Source: an uncultured Oscillibacter sp.
Lineage (GTDB): Bacteria; Bacillota; Clostridia; Oscillospirales; Oscillospiraceae
Length of the DNA stretch: 39,724 nucleotides
Direction: 5' to 3'
Assembly: GCA_947577075.1 (NCBI GenBank)
Contig: CANPTW010000023.1
Span: 1 to 39,724 of the forward strand
Shown here: positions 8,083 through 16,374 of the stretch, piece after piece
Position numbering within the stretch: position 1 is the stretch's first letter
Layout: each line of letters starts with the position of its first letter
Made by a program: the position numbers and the translations under genes
The notes under the pieces: model-generated
Databases searched by the model: none
Seen by the model: only the letters and a program-made list of their open reading frames with translations
What the model was told of the DNA's origin: nothing

Positions 8083-9243
8083 TCAAGGCAAAAACAGGCT
8101 GGCGGAGCCGGAGGACAGCAGTAAAACGGAGCCGTCCGGGCGCATCAGCGCCTCCTTGGCGTCCCCCGTGCCCTGGAGGGTGGCGTAGGGCTGGAGATCC
8201 TGATTGTAAACCGCCAGCCGCCCGGCGTAGAGCACCGCCAGATACCGGCCGGAGGCGGAAATGCTCAGCACTTCCTCCCGAACGTCCAGGGAGCCCAGCA
8301 CCTCGCCGTCCTTGTCCACGGTGACCAGCCGCCCCACGCTGCCGGAGCGGTAGCGGTTCAGCAGCAGGGCCGCAAAGCCCGTCCCCCCCAGGTCGTACTC
8401 CCGGAGGTAGGAACCGCTGTACGCATACGTCCCGGAAATCACGCCTTTCGTATCCGCATAGGTCAAAGCCGTGTCCGAAACCGTGACGAAGCGCCCCTCC
8501 TGCTCCCCGATGGCGGCCACCAGGCCGCCGGAGATGCTGTAATTTGCCTCCGGTTCTTCCCCCGGCATTTCATAGAGGACTATGTTGCTGACAAAAACGC
8601 CGTTCTCCTGCCCCAGCGTCACCGCGGCCAGACAGTCCCCCAGGACATACCCGTCCAGGACAAAGCGCTGGGAGGACTGAAACTCAAAGTCCGGAATCTC
8701 ATCCAGGTCCTGACCGTATACCCGGACGCTGCCCTTGTACCCCCGCTTCTGGGCCGTCACCGCCAGCCGGCCGTCCTTGTTCAGGGAGGCCGCTATGTAG
8801 GGTTCCTCCTCATCGGCGGTGAGCTCCAGCAAGAGGCCCGTCTGGTCCAGAACGTACAGCGCCGTTCCCCCCACGTCATAGGCCGCGGCTCTGCCGCCTC
8901 CGGTGACAAGGGCGGGGGACGCCATGGTCACCGCCGCGGACCAGACCTCTTCCCCCGCGGCGTTGAAAAGACGCAGCGACGCATCCGACAGCACCACCAG
9001 GCTCTCACCCAGAAGGGCAAAGCGGTTTTTGGAGGCGGCGTCGTAGTGGTACACCACCTCGCCCCCCGCCTGCTCCGACCGGCCGTAGTGGAGGTAACGG
9101 CGGAGGATGTCGAAGCCGGTGCCGTCCCGGTAGGCGGCGAAGAGCACCACCAGCAGCACCGCCGCCAGCATCAGGGCAAAGCTCAGAAAGCTGCGGACAG
9201 GATGCCGCCCCTCTTTGGAGTTGTCCACGCGTTTCTCACTCAT
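8083..9243 (-). CDS. DUF5711 family membrane-anchored beta-propeller-like protein
   Basis: A 386-residue protein with a short basic N-terminus, one transmembrane helix (FLSFALMLAAVLLVVLFAAY, about residues 19-38) and a large extracellular part. That part is built of repeated beta-strand blades of the PQQ/WD40-like kind (LVVLSDASLRLFNAAGEEVW, ALYVLDQTGLLLEL, RLVTVDKDGEVLGSLD). This matches the DUF5711 family common in Oscillospiraceae. Its start overlaps the truA stop by 8 bases, so the two are translationally coupled. It is presumably a wall-facing sensor or scaffold; no function is known. Confidence 0.82.
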   Translation of the reverse strand: MSEKRVDNSKEGRHPVRSFLSFALMLAAVLLVVLFAAYRDGTGFDILRRYLHYGRSEQAGGEVVYHYDAASKNRFALLGESLVVLSDASLRLFNAAGEEVWSAAVTMASPALVTGGGRAAAYDVGGTALYVLDQTGLLLELTADEEEPYIAASLNKDGRLAVTAQKRGYKGSVRVYGQDLDEIPDFEFQSSQRFVLDGYVLGDCLAAVTLGQENGVFVSNIVLYEMPGEEPEANYSISGGLVAAIGEQEGRFVTVSDTALTYADTKGVISGTYAYSGSYLREYDLGGTGFAALLLNRYRSGSVGRLVTVDKDGEVLGSLDVREEVLSISASGRYLAVLYAGRLAVYNQDLQPYATLQGTGDAKEALMRPDGSVLLLSSGSASLFLP

Positions 9244-9991
9244 TCAGCCTTCCGTCCTCATACCAGATTCTTGTCAGGTACAGCCCGCCGGGGGGCACGG
9301 TGGGCCCCGCCAGGGTCCGGTCCCCGCTCTCCAGAATGGCGGGGATGTCCTCCGGGGCGAACTTGCCCTCGGCGGCGTAAAGCACCGTTCCCGTGATGGC
9401 CCGGACCATGTTGTACAAAAAGCCGTCGGCACAAACCCGGAGCTCCAAAAGGTCCCCGTTCCGGGTCACGTCGCACCAATAGATCGTGCGGACCGTGGTC
9501 CTCGTCTCCGTGCCCACGGAGCGGACGGCCCGGAAATCGTGGGTCCCCACAAACATATGGGCCGCCCGGTTCAAAAAGTCCTCGTCCAGGCGCTTTGGGT
9601 AAAAGTAGGCCCGGTTTACATAGAAGGGATTCTTGAAGCGGGAATTGTAGATACGGTAGGTATACTCTTTTTTGATGCAGGAGCCGATGGCGTTGAAATC
9701 CTCCGGGACCTCCACCGCCTCCCGGACGGCAATGTCCTCCGGGGTGTGGGTGTTGATGGCGTAGGGCAGGCGGTCAACGGGAATCCGGCTGTCCGTGCGG
9801 AAGTTGGCCACATACCGCTCCGCATGGACCCCGGCGTCCGTCCGGCCGCAGCCCGTCAGGTGGACGGGGCCGCCGCAGACCTTGCCGATGGCCTTTTGCA
9901 GGGTCTCGCAGACGGAGACGGCGTTCTTCTGCACCTGCCAGCCGTGGTAGGCGGCGCCGTTATAGGTGAGTTTTAAGGCGATGTTCCGCAT
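9236..9991 (-). CDS. truA: tRNA pseudouridine(38-40) synthase TruA
   Basis: A 251-residue enzyme converting uridines 38, 39 and 40 of the tRNA anticodon arm to pseudouridine. The catalytic aspartate is in GCGRTDAGVHA (about residue 52), and other family blocks are seen (YDG-like LTYNGAAYHGWQ, RIPVDRLPYAIN, EYTYRIYN, GFLYNMVRAITGTVL). The length is normal for bacterial TruA. Its position in the ecfA1-ecfA2-ecfT-truA block is the classical Firmicute arrangement, but here two extra paralogous genes separate it from ecfT. Confidence 0.96.
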   Translation of the reverse strand: MRNIALKLTYNGAAYHGWQVQKNAVSVCETLQKAIGKVCGGPVHLTGCGRTDAGVHAERYVANFRTDSRIPVDRLPYAINTHTPEDIAVREAVEVPEDFNAIGSCIKKEYTYRIYNSRFKNPFYVNRAYFYPKRLDEDFLNRAAHMFVGTHDFRAVRSVGTETRTTVRTIYWCDVTRNGDLLELRVCADGFLYNMVRAITGTVLYAAEGKFAPEDIPAILESGDRTLAGPTVPPGGLYLTRIWYEDGRLNE

Positions 9992-10007
9992 GCGCCGCCT
10001 CCTTCAT

Positions 10008-10898
10008 TTAATCCCAGGTGACCTTGGGCCAGTCCGCCTCCGGGGCGAGACGCTCCCCGAGGCCGTTATCGTCGATGCTCCAGCCGTTCAGGAAAAACTC
10101 ATAGCCAAGGCCCGACTCGTCCCGGCAGAAGAAGGTCAGGATGAACTCGTCTCCAATCGAGGCCGACGCAGACAGCTCCTCACAGGTATACTGGCCGATG
10201 GTCTCCCCGTACATGGCCGTCTTCTCCGCCGCCACGTCCCCGTTCCGCCGGAGGCGGAACACCTGGCCAAAGAGCTGGGGAAGGCCGGTCCCTTCAAAGC
10301 CCTCCAGTTCCGCCTCGCAGAGGCTGACCGTCAGCGTGCCGGTCTTGTCCGCGTTCCGGGCGTAGCTTGGTCCGCCGATGCCCCAGCCGCCGCACTGCAC
10401 CGGCAGGAGCATCGAGGCGCTGTCCCAGCCGAACAGGTCCTCTTCCTTCCGGAGCCCGCCGGCGCTCACGCCGGCCAGCAGCCGGACCCCCTGGCTGTTC
10501 ACGGGGATTTCCACCGTGCCGGAGTACTGCCCCGCCTCGCCGGTCATCGCCGCTTGGCGGGTATTTGTCCCCTGGACCGCCGTCAGGCGGACCTGGGTGT
10601 CCTCCCGCCACTCCTTCAACCGAAGGGACACCTCCGCCCGCAGGCAGCGGGACGCCGGGTCCACGTCCACAGCGTGCAGTTCCCAATCCTGGACCAGCTT
10701 GTCCGCTTCTGTCACCGTCCGCTGGACGGCCTGGACCCGCTCGTCCAGCCGCCGCGTCTCCATCTGCAAATTGGTCTCGACGCTTCCAAGCTGTCCCCGC
10801 AGGTCCGAAATCTGGCGGAGCTGCCAGAGGTTCAGCCCCAGCAGCGCCACGCAGAGAACCAGCGTCAGAACCTGCATCCGGTTTTTCTTCCCGTCCAT
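10008..10898 (-). CDS. Membrane-anchored protein of unknown function, paralog 2 of a tandem pair
   Basis: A 296-residue protein with a short cytoplasmic start, a single signal-anchor helix (VLTLVLCVALLGLNLWQL, about residues 9-26), a heptad-like coiled-coil stretch (to about residue 70) and a beta-rich extracellular C-terminal domain. It shares clear blocks with the next upstream gene: the helix end LLGLNLWQ, LVQ-W, LKEWREDT, VFRLRRN, LTFFCRDE-GLGYEF and a C-terminus WPK-TWD. Both are exactly 296 residues long. The duplicated pair sits between ecfT and truA. The family is not recognised; a cell-surface sensor or scaffold is possible from topology only. Confidence 0.8.
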   Translation of the reverse strand: MDGKKNRMQVLTLVLCVALLGLNLWQLRQISDLRGQLGSVETNLQMETRRLDERVQAVQRTVTEADKLVQDWELHAVDVDPASRCLRAEVSLRLKEWREDTQVRLTAVQGTNTRQAAMTGEAGQYSGTVEIPVNSQGVRLLAGVSAGGLRKEEDLFGWDSASMLLPVQCGGWGIGGPSYARNADKTGTLTVSLCEAELEGFEGTGLPQLFGQVFRLRRNGDVAAEKTAMYGETIGQYTCEELSASASIGDEFILTFFCRDESGLGYEFFLNGWSIDDNGLGERLAPEADWPKVTWD

Positions 10899-10915
10899 AG
10901 CGACCTCCTTGTTCT

Positions 10916-11806
10916 TTAGTCCCAGGTGAGCTTGGGCCAGTCCTCCCAGTGGTAGCCGCCCGGCGCGACGTCCCGTTCCTCCACGGTGATCCAGTCGTGG
11001 AGCAGGAACTCATAGCCCAGGCCGTTTTCGTCCCGGCAGAAGAAGGTCAAAGCCATCCGGTCCCCGGGCTGAGCCTCCGCGGTCAGCTTCCCACAAAAAT
11101 AGCCGTCCAAGCGGTCCCCCGCCTCCGCCGCCTGCTCCGCCGCGATCTCGTAATTTCGCCGGAGGCGGAACACATGGTCCTCTGTCTCGAAAGCGCGGGC
11201 AGCGTAATTTTTCGTATGCAGCTCCGCGCCGCACTCATACACGGTAAAGACGCCCTTCAGATACTCCGCCTGGGGCCGCCCTCCCTGGGAATTGCACCGG
11301 ACCGGCAGCAGCTCCCCCGTGTCGTACACGCCGCCCAGGTTCTCCCGGCGTTCATCCCCGCCGTCCCGCGTCACCAGATCCAGGGCAAACTCCAGCCGCC
11401 CCCTGTTCAGGGGAATCTCAAGCACTCCGGTAAAGGCGCCCTTTCCGTCGCTGGTAAGGAGCGCGGAACCCTCCCCCACCGTGCCGCCGTCCCCGGTCCA
11501 CAAAAGCTCGGCGCCGGTGTCCTCCCGCCACTCCTTCAGCACGGCGGAAACCGCAAGCTCCAAACACCGCTTCTCCATATTCACGGAGGGGGTATAATTC
11601 CAGTTTTGGACCAGCCTGTCCATCTCCTGCAATTGGGTATAAACCGCGGACTCCATAGAGCGGATATCGTCCATAATGGCAATCTGCGCGTCGGATATCC
11701 GGTGTTCCAGTTCTTCCAGCCGTTTCCCCTGCCAGAGGTTCAGCCCCAGCAGAAGCACGCATAGGACCGCCGCAGCCTTTCCCCAATCCCGCCTTTTCTG
11801 TTCCAT
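10916..11806 (-). CDS. Membrane-anchored protein of unknown function, paralog 1 of a tandem pair
   Basis: A 296-residue protein with one N-terminal transmembrane helix (AAAVLCVLLLGLNLWQG), a coiled-coil segment (about residues 28-70) and a conserved C-terminal domain with LKEWREDTGAELLW, VFRLRRNYEIAAEQ, FFCRDENGLGYEFLLHDW and the terminal WPKLTWD. It is a tandem duplicate of the following gene: the same length, the same block order and similar flanking spacers of 15 and 17 bases. It starts 15 bases after ecfT, so it belongs to the ecf operon. No catalytic motif is visible. The single conserved Cys in FFCRDE is shared with the paralog. Confidence 0.8.
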   Translation of the reverse strand: MEQKRRDWGKAAAVLCVLLLGLNLWQGKRLEELEHRISDAQIAIMDDIRSMESAVYTQLQEMDRLVQNWNYTPSVNMEKRCLELAVSAVLKEWREDTGAELLWTGDGGTVGEGSALLTSDGKGAFTGVLEIPLNRGRLEFALDLVTRDGGDERRENLGGVYDTGELLPVRCNSQGGRPQAEYLKGVFTVYECGAELHTKNYAARAFETEDHVFRLRRNYEIAAEQAAEAGDRLDGYFCGKLTAEAQPGDRMALTFFCRDENGLGYEFLLHDWITVEERDVAPGGYHWEDWPKLTWD

Positions 11807-11821
11807 TGAACGCTCCTTTCC

Positions 11822-12628
11822 TCACAGCCCGAAGGCCCGCAGGGCGATCACCCCTGCCAGGATCAAAACCCCCAGGGCCAGGGCGATATAGTCCCGGCGC
11901 TCGTACTGCAAGACATGGAGCTTCGTCCGCCCCTCCCCGCCGTGGTAGCAGCGGCACTCCATGGCCGTGGCCAGCTCGTCCGCCCGGCGGAAGGCGCTGA
12001 TAAACAAGGGCACCAGAATGGGCACCAGGGCCCTCGCCTTCTCCATCAGGTTCCCGCTCTCAAAGTCCGCTCCCCGGGCCTTCTGGGCGGACATGATCTT
12101 ATCCGTCTCCTCGATCAGGGTTGGGATGAACCGCAGGGCGATGGACATGATCATGGTCAGCTCATGGACCGGGACATGAAAGCGCTTCAGGCCGCCCAGC
12201 AGCCGTTCCAGGCCGTCGGTGAGGCTGATGGGGCTGGTGGTATAGGTCATGAGGAAGGTTCCCATGATGAGGAGCATGATGCGCAGCACCATGAAGGCGG
12301 CGTTCCGAAGGCCCGTCTCCGTGACGTGGAAGGGCCCCCAGGCCCAGAGGATTCCCTCCCCAGGGGTGAAGAAGAGATTCAGAGCGCCGGTAAAAATAAT
12401 GATGAACAGCACCGGCTTCAGGCCCTTCACCAGGGCCTTCAATCCCACCTTCGAGATGCGGACGCAGACCGCCAGCACCAGGGCCATCAGGCCGTACGCA
12501 AGGAAGCTCCCGGCGGTAAACAGGGCCGTGATATACAGGACCACCAGCAGAATCTTGGTCCGGGGGTCCAGCTTGTGGGCGGGGGTGTTTCCCGGAAAAT
12601 ACTGGCCCAGGGTGATGTCTTTCAGCAT
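11822..12628 (-). CDS. ecfT: Energy-coupling factor transporter transmembrane protein EcfT
   Basis: A 268-residue integral membrane protein, the T-component that joins the EcfA ATPases to exchangeable substrate-binding S-components for vitamin and trace-nutrient uptake. About five to six hydrophobic segments are seen. The coupling motif AQKARGADF (Ala-Arg-Gly) is present around residue 172; at the second coupling position the sequence reads ECRCY rather than the usual ARG-like triplet, a mild variation. It overlaps ecfA2 by 7 bases and is translated from the same message. Confidence 0.94.
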   Translation of the reverse strand: MLKDITLGQYFPGNTPAHKLDPRTKILLVVLYITALFTAGSFLAYGLMALVLAVCVRISKVGLKALVKGLKPVLFIIIFTGALNLFFTPGEGILWAWGPFHVTETGLRNAAFMVLRIMLLIMGTFLMTYTTSPISLTDGLERLLGGLKRFHVPVHELTMIMSIALRFIPTLIEETDKIMSAQKARGADFESGNLMEKARALVPILVPLFISAFRRADELATAMECRCYHGGEGRTKLHVLQYERRDYIALALGVLILAGVIALRAFGL

Positions 12629-13485
12629 GGGGCCCCTCCCCTCTTGAGGGCCAGGAGCTGTTTTTCCAGGGCCTCCACGGTGTAGACGGCGGGATCGATG
12701 GGAACTCCCCGGTTCCGGAGGGCCATGGCCACCCGGGTGATCTGGGGCACGTCCAGCCCGGCGGAGAGGAGCTCCTCCGCCCGGGCAAAAACCTCCGCCG
12801 GAGTTCCGCTCATCAAAATACGGGCGGCTTTCAGCACCAGCACGCGGTCCGCGTTCCGGGCAATCTCGTCCATGCTGTGGCTGACCAGGATGACGGTGGT
12901 TCCCTTGTTCCGGTGGTACTCCCGGATATTCGCCATCAGGTTTTCCCTGCCCGCCGGGTCCAGGCCCGCCGTGGGCTCGTCCAGCACCAGGACCTTGGGC
13001 TCCATGGCCAGCACTCCCGCCAGGGCCACCCGGCGTTTTTGCCCGCCGGAGAGCTCGAAGGGGGATTTTTCCAGCTGCTCGTCCCGGAGGCCCACCAGGC
13101 GGGCGGCCTCCCGGACGGCGTGGTCCAGCGCGTCCCCGGTTTTTCCCTGGTTTTTGGGGCCGAAGGAAATATCCTTATACACCGTCTCCTCAAAAAGCTG
13201 GTACTCCGGGTACTGGAACACCAGTCCCACCTGGAAGCGGATGGCCCGGATCTTCTTCGGCTCGGCCCAGATGTCCTTTCCCTCCAGCAGAACCTGCCCG
13301 CCGGTGGGCCGCAGGAGGCCGTTGAAGTGCTGAATCAAGGTGGACTTCCCGGAGCCGGTGTGACCGATCAGCCCCAGGAATTCCCCCTGCTCCACGGCAA
13401 AGCTGACGTCCTCCACCGCGCTGCGCCGGAAGGGCGTCCCGACGCCATAGGTATGGGTCAGGTTTTTTATCTCCAAAATCGGCAA
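12622..13485 (-). CDS. ecfA2: Energy-coupling factor transporter ATPase EcfA2
   Basis: A 287-residue ABC ATPase, the second of the EcfA1-EcfA2 heterodimer powering ECF importers. Visible motifs are Walker A GHTGSGKST (about residue 40), the Q-loop region VGLVFQYPEYQLF, signature LSGGQKRRVALAG, Walker B VLVLDEPTAGLDP and the switch histidine in ILVSHSMDEIA. YPEYQLFE is characteristic of EcfA2. It lies 11 bases after ecfA1 and overlaps ecfT. Confidence 0.95.
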   Translation of the reverse strand: MPILEIKNLTHTYGVGTPFRRSAVEDVSFAVEQGEFLGLIGHTGSGKSTLIQHFNGLLRPTGGQVLLEGKDIWAEPKKIRAIRFQVGLVFQYPEYQLFEETVYKDISFGPKNQGKTGDALDHAVREAARLVGLRDEQLEKSPFELSGGQKRRVALAGVLAMEPKVLVLDEPTAGLDPAGRENLMANIREYHRNKGTTVILVSHSMDEIARNADRVLVLKAARILMSGTPAEVFARAEELLSAGLDVPQITRVAMALRNRGVPIDPAVYTVEALEKQLLALKRGGAPC

Positions 13486-13496
13486 GTCCGGTCCCC

Positions 13497-14348
13497 CTAT
13501 CCCTTCTTCAGCGCCCCGGCGACGGCGGCGGCGCAGTCCTCCGCCCCCAGCGCGTCCAGGGGCACGTCCCAGCCCGCCTGCCGGAGGCGGTCCAGCAGGT
13601 CCACGGTGTCCGGCACCGTCAGGCCCAGGTGCCGCAGGCGCGCCACCTGGCTGAACACCTCCTCCGGCGTCCCGTCCAGGTCCACCCGGCCGTCGTGCAT
13701 GACGAGAACGCGGTCCGCGTCCTCCGCCTCGTTCATGTGGTGGGTGATGAGAACCACCGTAACGCCCTTTTCCCGGTTCAGGCGGTGCACCGTGGACAGC
13801 ACCTCCCGCCGCCCCATGGGGTCCAGCATGGCGGTGGCCTCGTCCAGGACGATGCAGGCGGGCTCCATGGCGATGACTCCGGCGATGGCGATGCGCTGTT
13901 TCTGCCCCCCGGAGAGGAGATGGGGCGCGTGGGTGACAAACTCGTCCATGCCCACGGCCTTCAGGGCGTCGTCCACCCGGCGGCGGATTTCCTCCGGGGG
14001 CACGCCCAGGTTCTCCGGGGCGAAGGCCACGTCCTCCTCCACCACATTGGCAACAATCTGGTTGTCCGGGTTCTGAAAGACCATGCCCACCCGCTGGCGG
14101 ACGGCGAGAAGCAGGTTCTGGTCCAGGGTGTCCATGCCCTCCACCCAGACCTTCCCCCCGGCGGGGAGCAGGACCGCGTTGAAGGTCTTGGCCAGCGTCG
14201 ACTTTCCGGAGCCGTTGTGGCCCAGGATCACCACGAAGCTGCCCTTTTCAATGGCGATATCCACACCCCGGAGGGCGTAGACGGGCTTCCGCCCCTCATC
14301 CGCCGGGTAGGCGAAGCGGAGGCTTTCGGTTTGAATCATTTCACTCAT
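13497..14348 (-). CDS. ecfA1: Energy-coupling factor transporter ATPase EcfA1
   Basis: A 283-residue ABC ATPase partner of EcfA2. Motifs are Walker A GHNGSGKST, the EcfA1-type Q-loop VGMVFQNPDNQIV, signature LSGGQKQRIAIAG, Walker B CIVLDEATAMLDP and the switch region LITHHMNEAEDA. The start codon overlaps the stop of the VanZ-like gene by ATGA (14345-14348), so translation is coupled. The A1-A2-T order is conserved across Firmicutes, and the module is usually shared by S-components encoded elsewhere. Confidence 0.95.
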   Translation of the reverse strand: MSEMIQTESLRFAYPADEGRKPVYALRGVDIAIEKGSFVVILGHNGSGKSTLAKTFNAVLLPAGGKVWVEGMDTLDQNLLLAVRQRVGMVFQNPDNQIVANVVEEDVAFAPENLGVPPEEIRRRVDDALKAVGMDEFVTHAPHLLSGGQKQRIAIAGVIAMEPACIVLDEATAMLDPMGRREVLSTVHRLNREKGVTVVLITHHMNEAEDADRVLVMHDGRVDLDGTPEEVFSQVARLRHLGLTVPDTVDLLDRLRQAGWDVPLDALGAEDCAAAVAGALKKG

Positions 14349-14944
14349 TGCTGTTCCTCGCTGAAGCGCACATGAAATTTCTCCGTCTGTCCGGGGGCCA
14401 GCCGCTGTGCAAGCCGCCAGAGCCCATAGCCCCAGAGGACGCCCAGGACATTCAAAAGAATATCGTTAATGTCGAAGGCCCGGCCCACACATAGCTGGCA
14501 GCTCTCAATCAGGCCGGTGAGGCAAAGCCCTGCCAGCAGGGCCCTTCTCCAGGTACAGCCCCGCCAGAGCAGGGCGGGAAGGAATCCAAAGGGGACAAAC
14601 ATCACAATGTTCCCCACCAAAAAGTACGGGCTGAACCGGAAGGTCTGGAAGAGCCTCAAATTGACCACGCCCGGTTCAAAAAACGGATAGTCGCCCACAT
14701 TCCATCTGTATCCGCGGAAGAGGTCCACCAGGGACCAGACCACCCAGCGGGGCGCCAGCGTCAATATGGCCATGCCGCCGCAGAACATCCAGAACAGGGC
14801 CATTGCCCCCTCCCGGCGGGGGGAGCTGGAATATCCTCTCCTTCTCAGCCGCCTTATTCGCCAGGGAACCAGGCAGAAAAAGGCCGCCAGCGCCGGACCC
14901 GCACCCCAGGCAATCGCCAGCAGATAAGCCGCCGTCCGCCCCAT
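14345..14944 (-). CDS. VanZ family membrane protein
   Basis: A 199-residue membrane protein with about five hydrophobic helices. It carries the VanZ-like pattern: a first helix, NLRLFQTFRFSPYFLVGNIVMFVPFGFLPALL in the middle, then LIESCQLCVGRAFDINDILLNVLG near the C-terminus, where the E-x-x-Q and D-x-x-D-x-x-x-N residues are typical. The ATG at 14944 overlaps the stop of the methyltransferase gene by one base (TAATG), which decides the start; the frame is open for 29 codons upstream but inside that gene. Some VanZ proteins give low-level glycopeptide tolerance; no such role can be claimed here. Confidence 0.82.
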   Translation of the reverse strand: MGRTAAYLLAIAWGAGPALAAFFCLVPWRIRRLRRRGYSSSPRREGAMALFWMFCGGMAILTLAPRWVVWSLVDLFRGYRWNVGDYPFFEPGVVNLRLFQTFRFSPYFLVGNIVMFVPFGFLPALLWRGCTWRRALLAGLCLTGLIESCQLCVGRAFDINDILLNVLGVLWGYGLWRLAQRLAPGQTEKFHVRFSEEQQ

Positions 14945-15807
14945 TACTCGCCGAACCACCTTCCCGTGGCCCCGCAGGGCAGGGCAAGGCCGGTCTGCGT
15001 CACAGGAAGGCCCAGCTCGTCCCAGGTACACTTCCCGCCGTATTTCTCCTTTACCAGGAGGTTCAAAAGATAGCCCAGCACCGACGGGGCCAGGCCCGTG
15101 GTGTAGGAGTTGATCAGCACAAAGAGGGGCCTGTCCGACAGCACCCCGGCGCAGAGCTTTACAAAGGGATACAGATTCTCCTCCAGCTTCCAGACCTCGC
15201 CGCCGGGGCCCCGGCCATAGCTGGGTGGGTCCATGATAATGGCGTCATAGGTTTTCCCCCGGCGGATCTCCCGCTCCACGAATTTGGCGCAGTCGTCCAC
15301 AATCCAGCGGATAGGGGCCTCCCCCAGGCCGGAGAGCTTCGCGTTCTCCCGGGCCCAGGCCACCATGCCCTTGGCGGCGTCCACGTGGCAGACACTGGCC
15401 CCCGCCCCGGCGCAGGCCGCCGTGGCCCCGCCGGTGTAGGCGAAGAGGTTCAGCACCCGGACGGGCCGCCCGGCGTTTCGGATCTTCTCTGCGCAGAAAT
15501 CCCAGTTCACCGCCTGCTCGGGGAAGAGGCCCGTGTGCTTGAAGTTCATGGGCTTCACCTGGAAGGTCAGGTCCCGGTAGCGGATCTTCCAGCTCTCCGG
15601 CAGGGCCTTTTTTTCCCAATGTCCCCCGCCGGTGGAGGAGCGGAGATAGCGCCCCCCGGCCTTCCGCCAGGCGGGATGCTCCCGGGGAGTTTCCCAGATG
15701 GCCTGGGGGTCCGGGCGGACCAGGACCTGGCGGTCCCAGCGCTCCAGGCGCTCTCCGCCGCCGCAGTCCAGCAGCTCATAATCCTCCCAGCGGTCCGCAA
15801 TCCACAT
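14944..15807 (-). CDS. Class I SAM-dependent rRNA methyltransferase (RlmI-like)
   Basis: A 287-residue Rossmann-fold methyltransferase. The SAM-binding glycine motif is VLNLFAYTGGATAACAGAGA (about residues 118-137), followed by an acidic loop VCHVDAAKGMVAWARENA and the catalytic-pocket motif IIMDPPSYGRGP, typical of RlmI/RlmK-type 23S rRNA methyltransferases. The N-terminal PUA domain of E. coli RlmI is absent. This is the first gene of the long minus-strand run, with its own promoter. The exact modified base is not known. Confidence 0.85.
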   Translation of the reverse strand: MWIADRWEDYELLDCGGGERLERWDRQVLVRPDPQAIWETPREHPAWRKAGGRYLRSSTGGGHWEKKALPESWKIRYRDLTFQVKPMNFKHTGLFPEQAVNWDFCAEKIRNAGRPVRVLNLFAYTGGATAACAGAGASVCHVDAAKGMVAWARENAKLSGLGEAPIRWIVDDCAKFVEREIRRGKTYDAIIMDPPSYGRGPGGEVWKLEENLYPFVKLCAGVLSDRPLFVLINSYTTGLAPSVLGYLLNLLVKEKYGGKCTWDELGLPVTQTGLALPCGATGRWFGE

Positions 15808-15845
15808 ATCCGGTCCTCCCCGTTCTCTTTATAATAAATCAGGTT

Positions 15846-15875
15846 ATTATACCGCCTTTCTGGGCATTTCGTCAA
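15846..15875 (-). promoter_or_regulatory. Sigma-A promoter of the methyltransferase-ecf-truA run
   Basis: On the minus strand TTGACG (15875-15870), an 18-base spacer and TATAAT (15851-15846) lie about 40 bases upstream of the methyltransferase start. This is the only strong promoter seen for the following tightly spaced genes through to the cvpA-like gene. Confidence 0.75.
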
Positions 15876-15928
15876 CCACACATTGCCGGATTTAGGAAGA
15901 AGCCACAAAAAGTTTCCATTTCTCCCCC

Positions 15929-15989
15929 TTGACATAGATAGATTCCCGATATATAATGCAGATGCTGATATATCGATAATCTATCTATG
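15929..15989 (+). promoter_or_regulatory. padR promoter with nested palindromic operator
   Basis: A consensus promoter TTGACA (15929-15934), 17-base spacer, TATAAT (15952-15957). The promoter is enclosed by a perfect 12-base inverted repeat, CATAGATAGATT at 15933-15944 and its complement at 15978-15989. A second inner inverted repeat CGATATAT / ATATATCG lies at 15947-15954 and 15968-15975. The layout is typical of an autoregulatory PadR operator that would cover the -10 region and the transcription start. Confidence 0.82.
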
Positions 15990-16001
15990 AGGAGGCGCTG
16001 T

Positions 16002-16349
16002 ATGGAACTGGAAAAGAGCCTGGTCAGCGGCAGCATGTCCCTGCTGGTGCTGAAGCTGCTGGAGGACGGGGACCTGTACGGCTACCAGATGATCGCGGAG
16101 CTGCGGCGGCGGAGCGAGGACGCCTTCCGCCTCAAGGCGGGGACCCTCTATCCCCTGCTCCACAGCCTGGAGGAAAAGGGCCTGGTGGCCGCCTATGAGC
16201 AAACGGCGGAGTCCGGCAAAACCCGGCGCTACTACCACCTGACGAAGCAGGGCCGGGACGCCCTCCGGGAGAAGGAGACGTCCTGGAACGCCTACGCCCG
16301 GGCCGTGGGCCGGGTGCTGAAAGGGGGCGCGTGCCCTGCCGGAGCGTAA
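16002..16349 (+). CDS. PadR family transcriptional regulator
   Basis: A 115-residue winged-helix repressor. The PadR core is clear: SLLVLKLLEDGDLYGYQMIAELRRRSEDAFRLKAGTLYPLLHSLEEKGLV, with the G-x-L-Y-P-x-L-x-x-L-E recognition region, then a wing (SGKTRRYYHLTKQG). The ATG at 16002 was chosen over one 15 bases upstream because GAGGAGG (15989-15995) is correctly spaced from it. It is followed at once by the FtsW/RodA-like gene. PadR genes of this type commonly control the adjacent membrane protein, usually in answer to cell-wall-active compounds. Confidence 0.92.
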   Translation: MELEKSLVSGSMSLLVLKLLEDGDLYGYQMIAELRRRSEDAFRLKAGTLYPLLHSLEEKGLVAAYEQTAESGKTRRYYHLTKQGRDALREKETSWNAYARAVGRVLKGGACPAGA

Positions 16350-16374
16350 GACCATCGCCGCCTACCTGGAAGCG

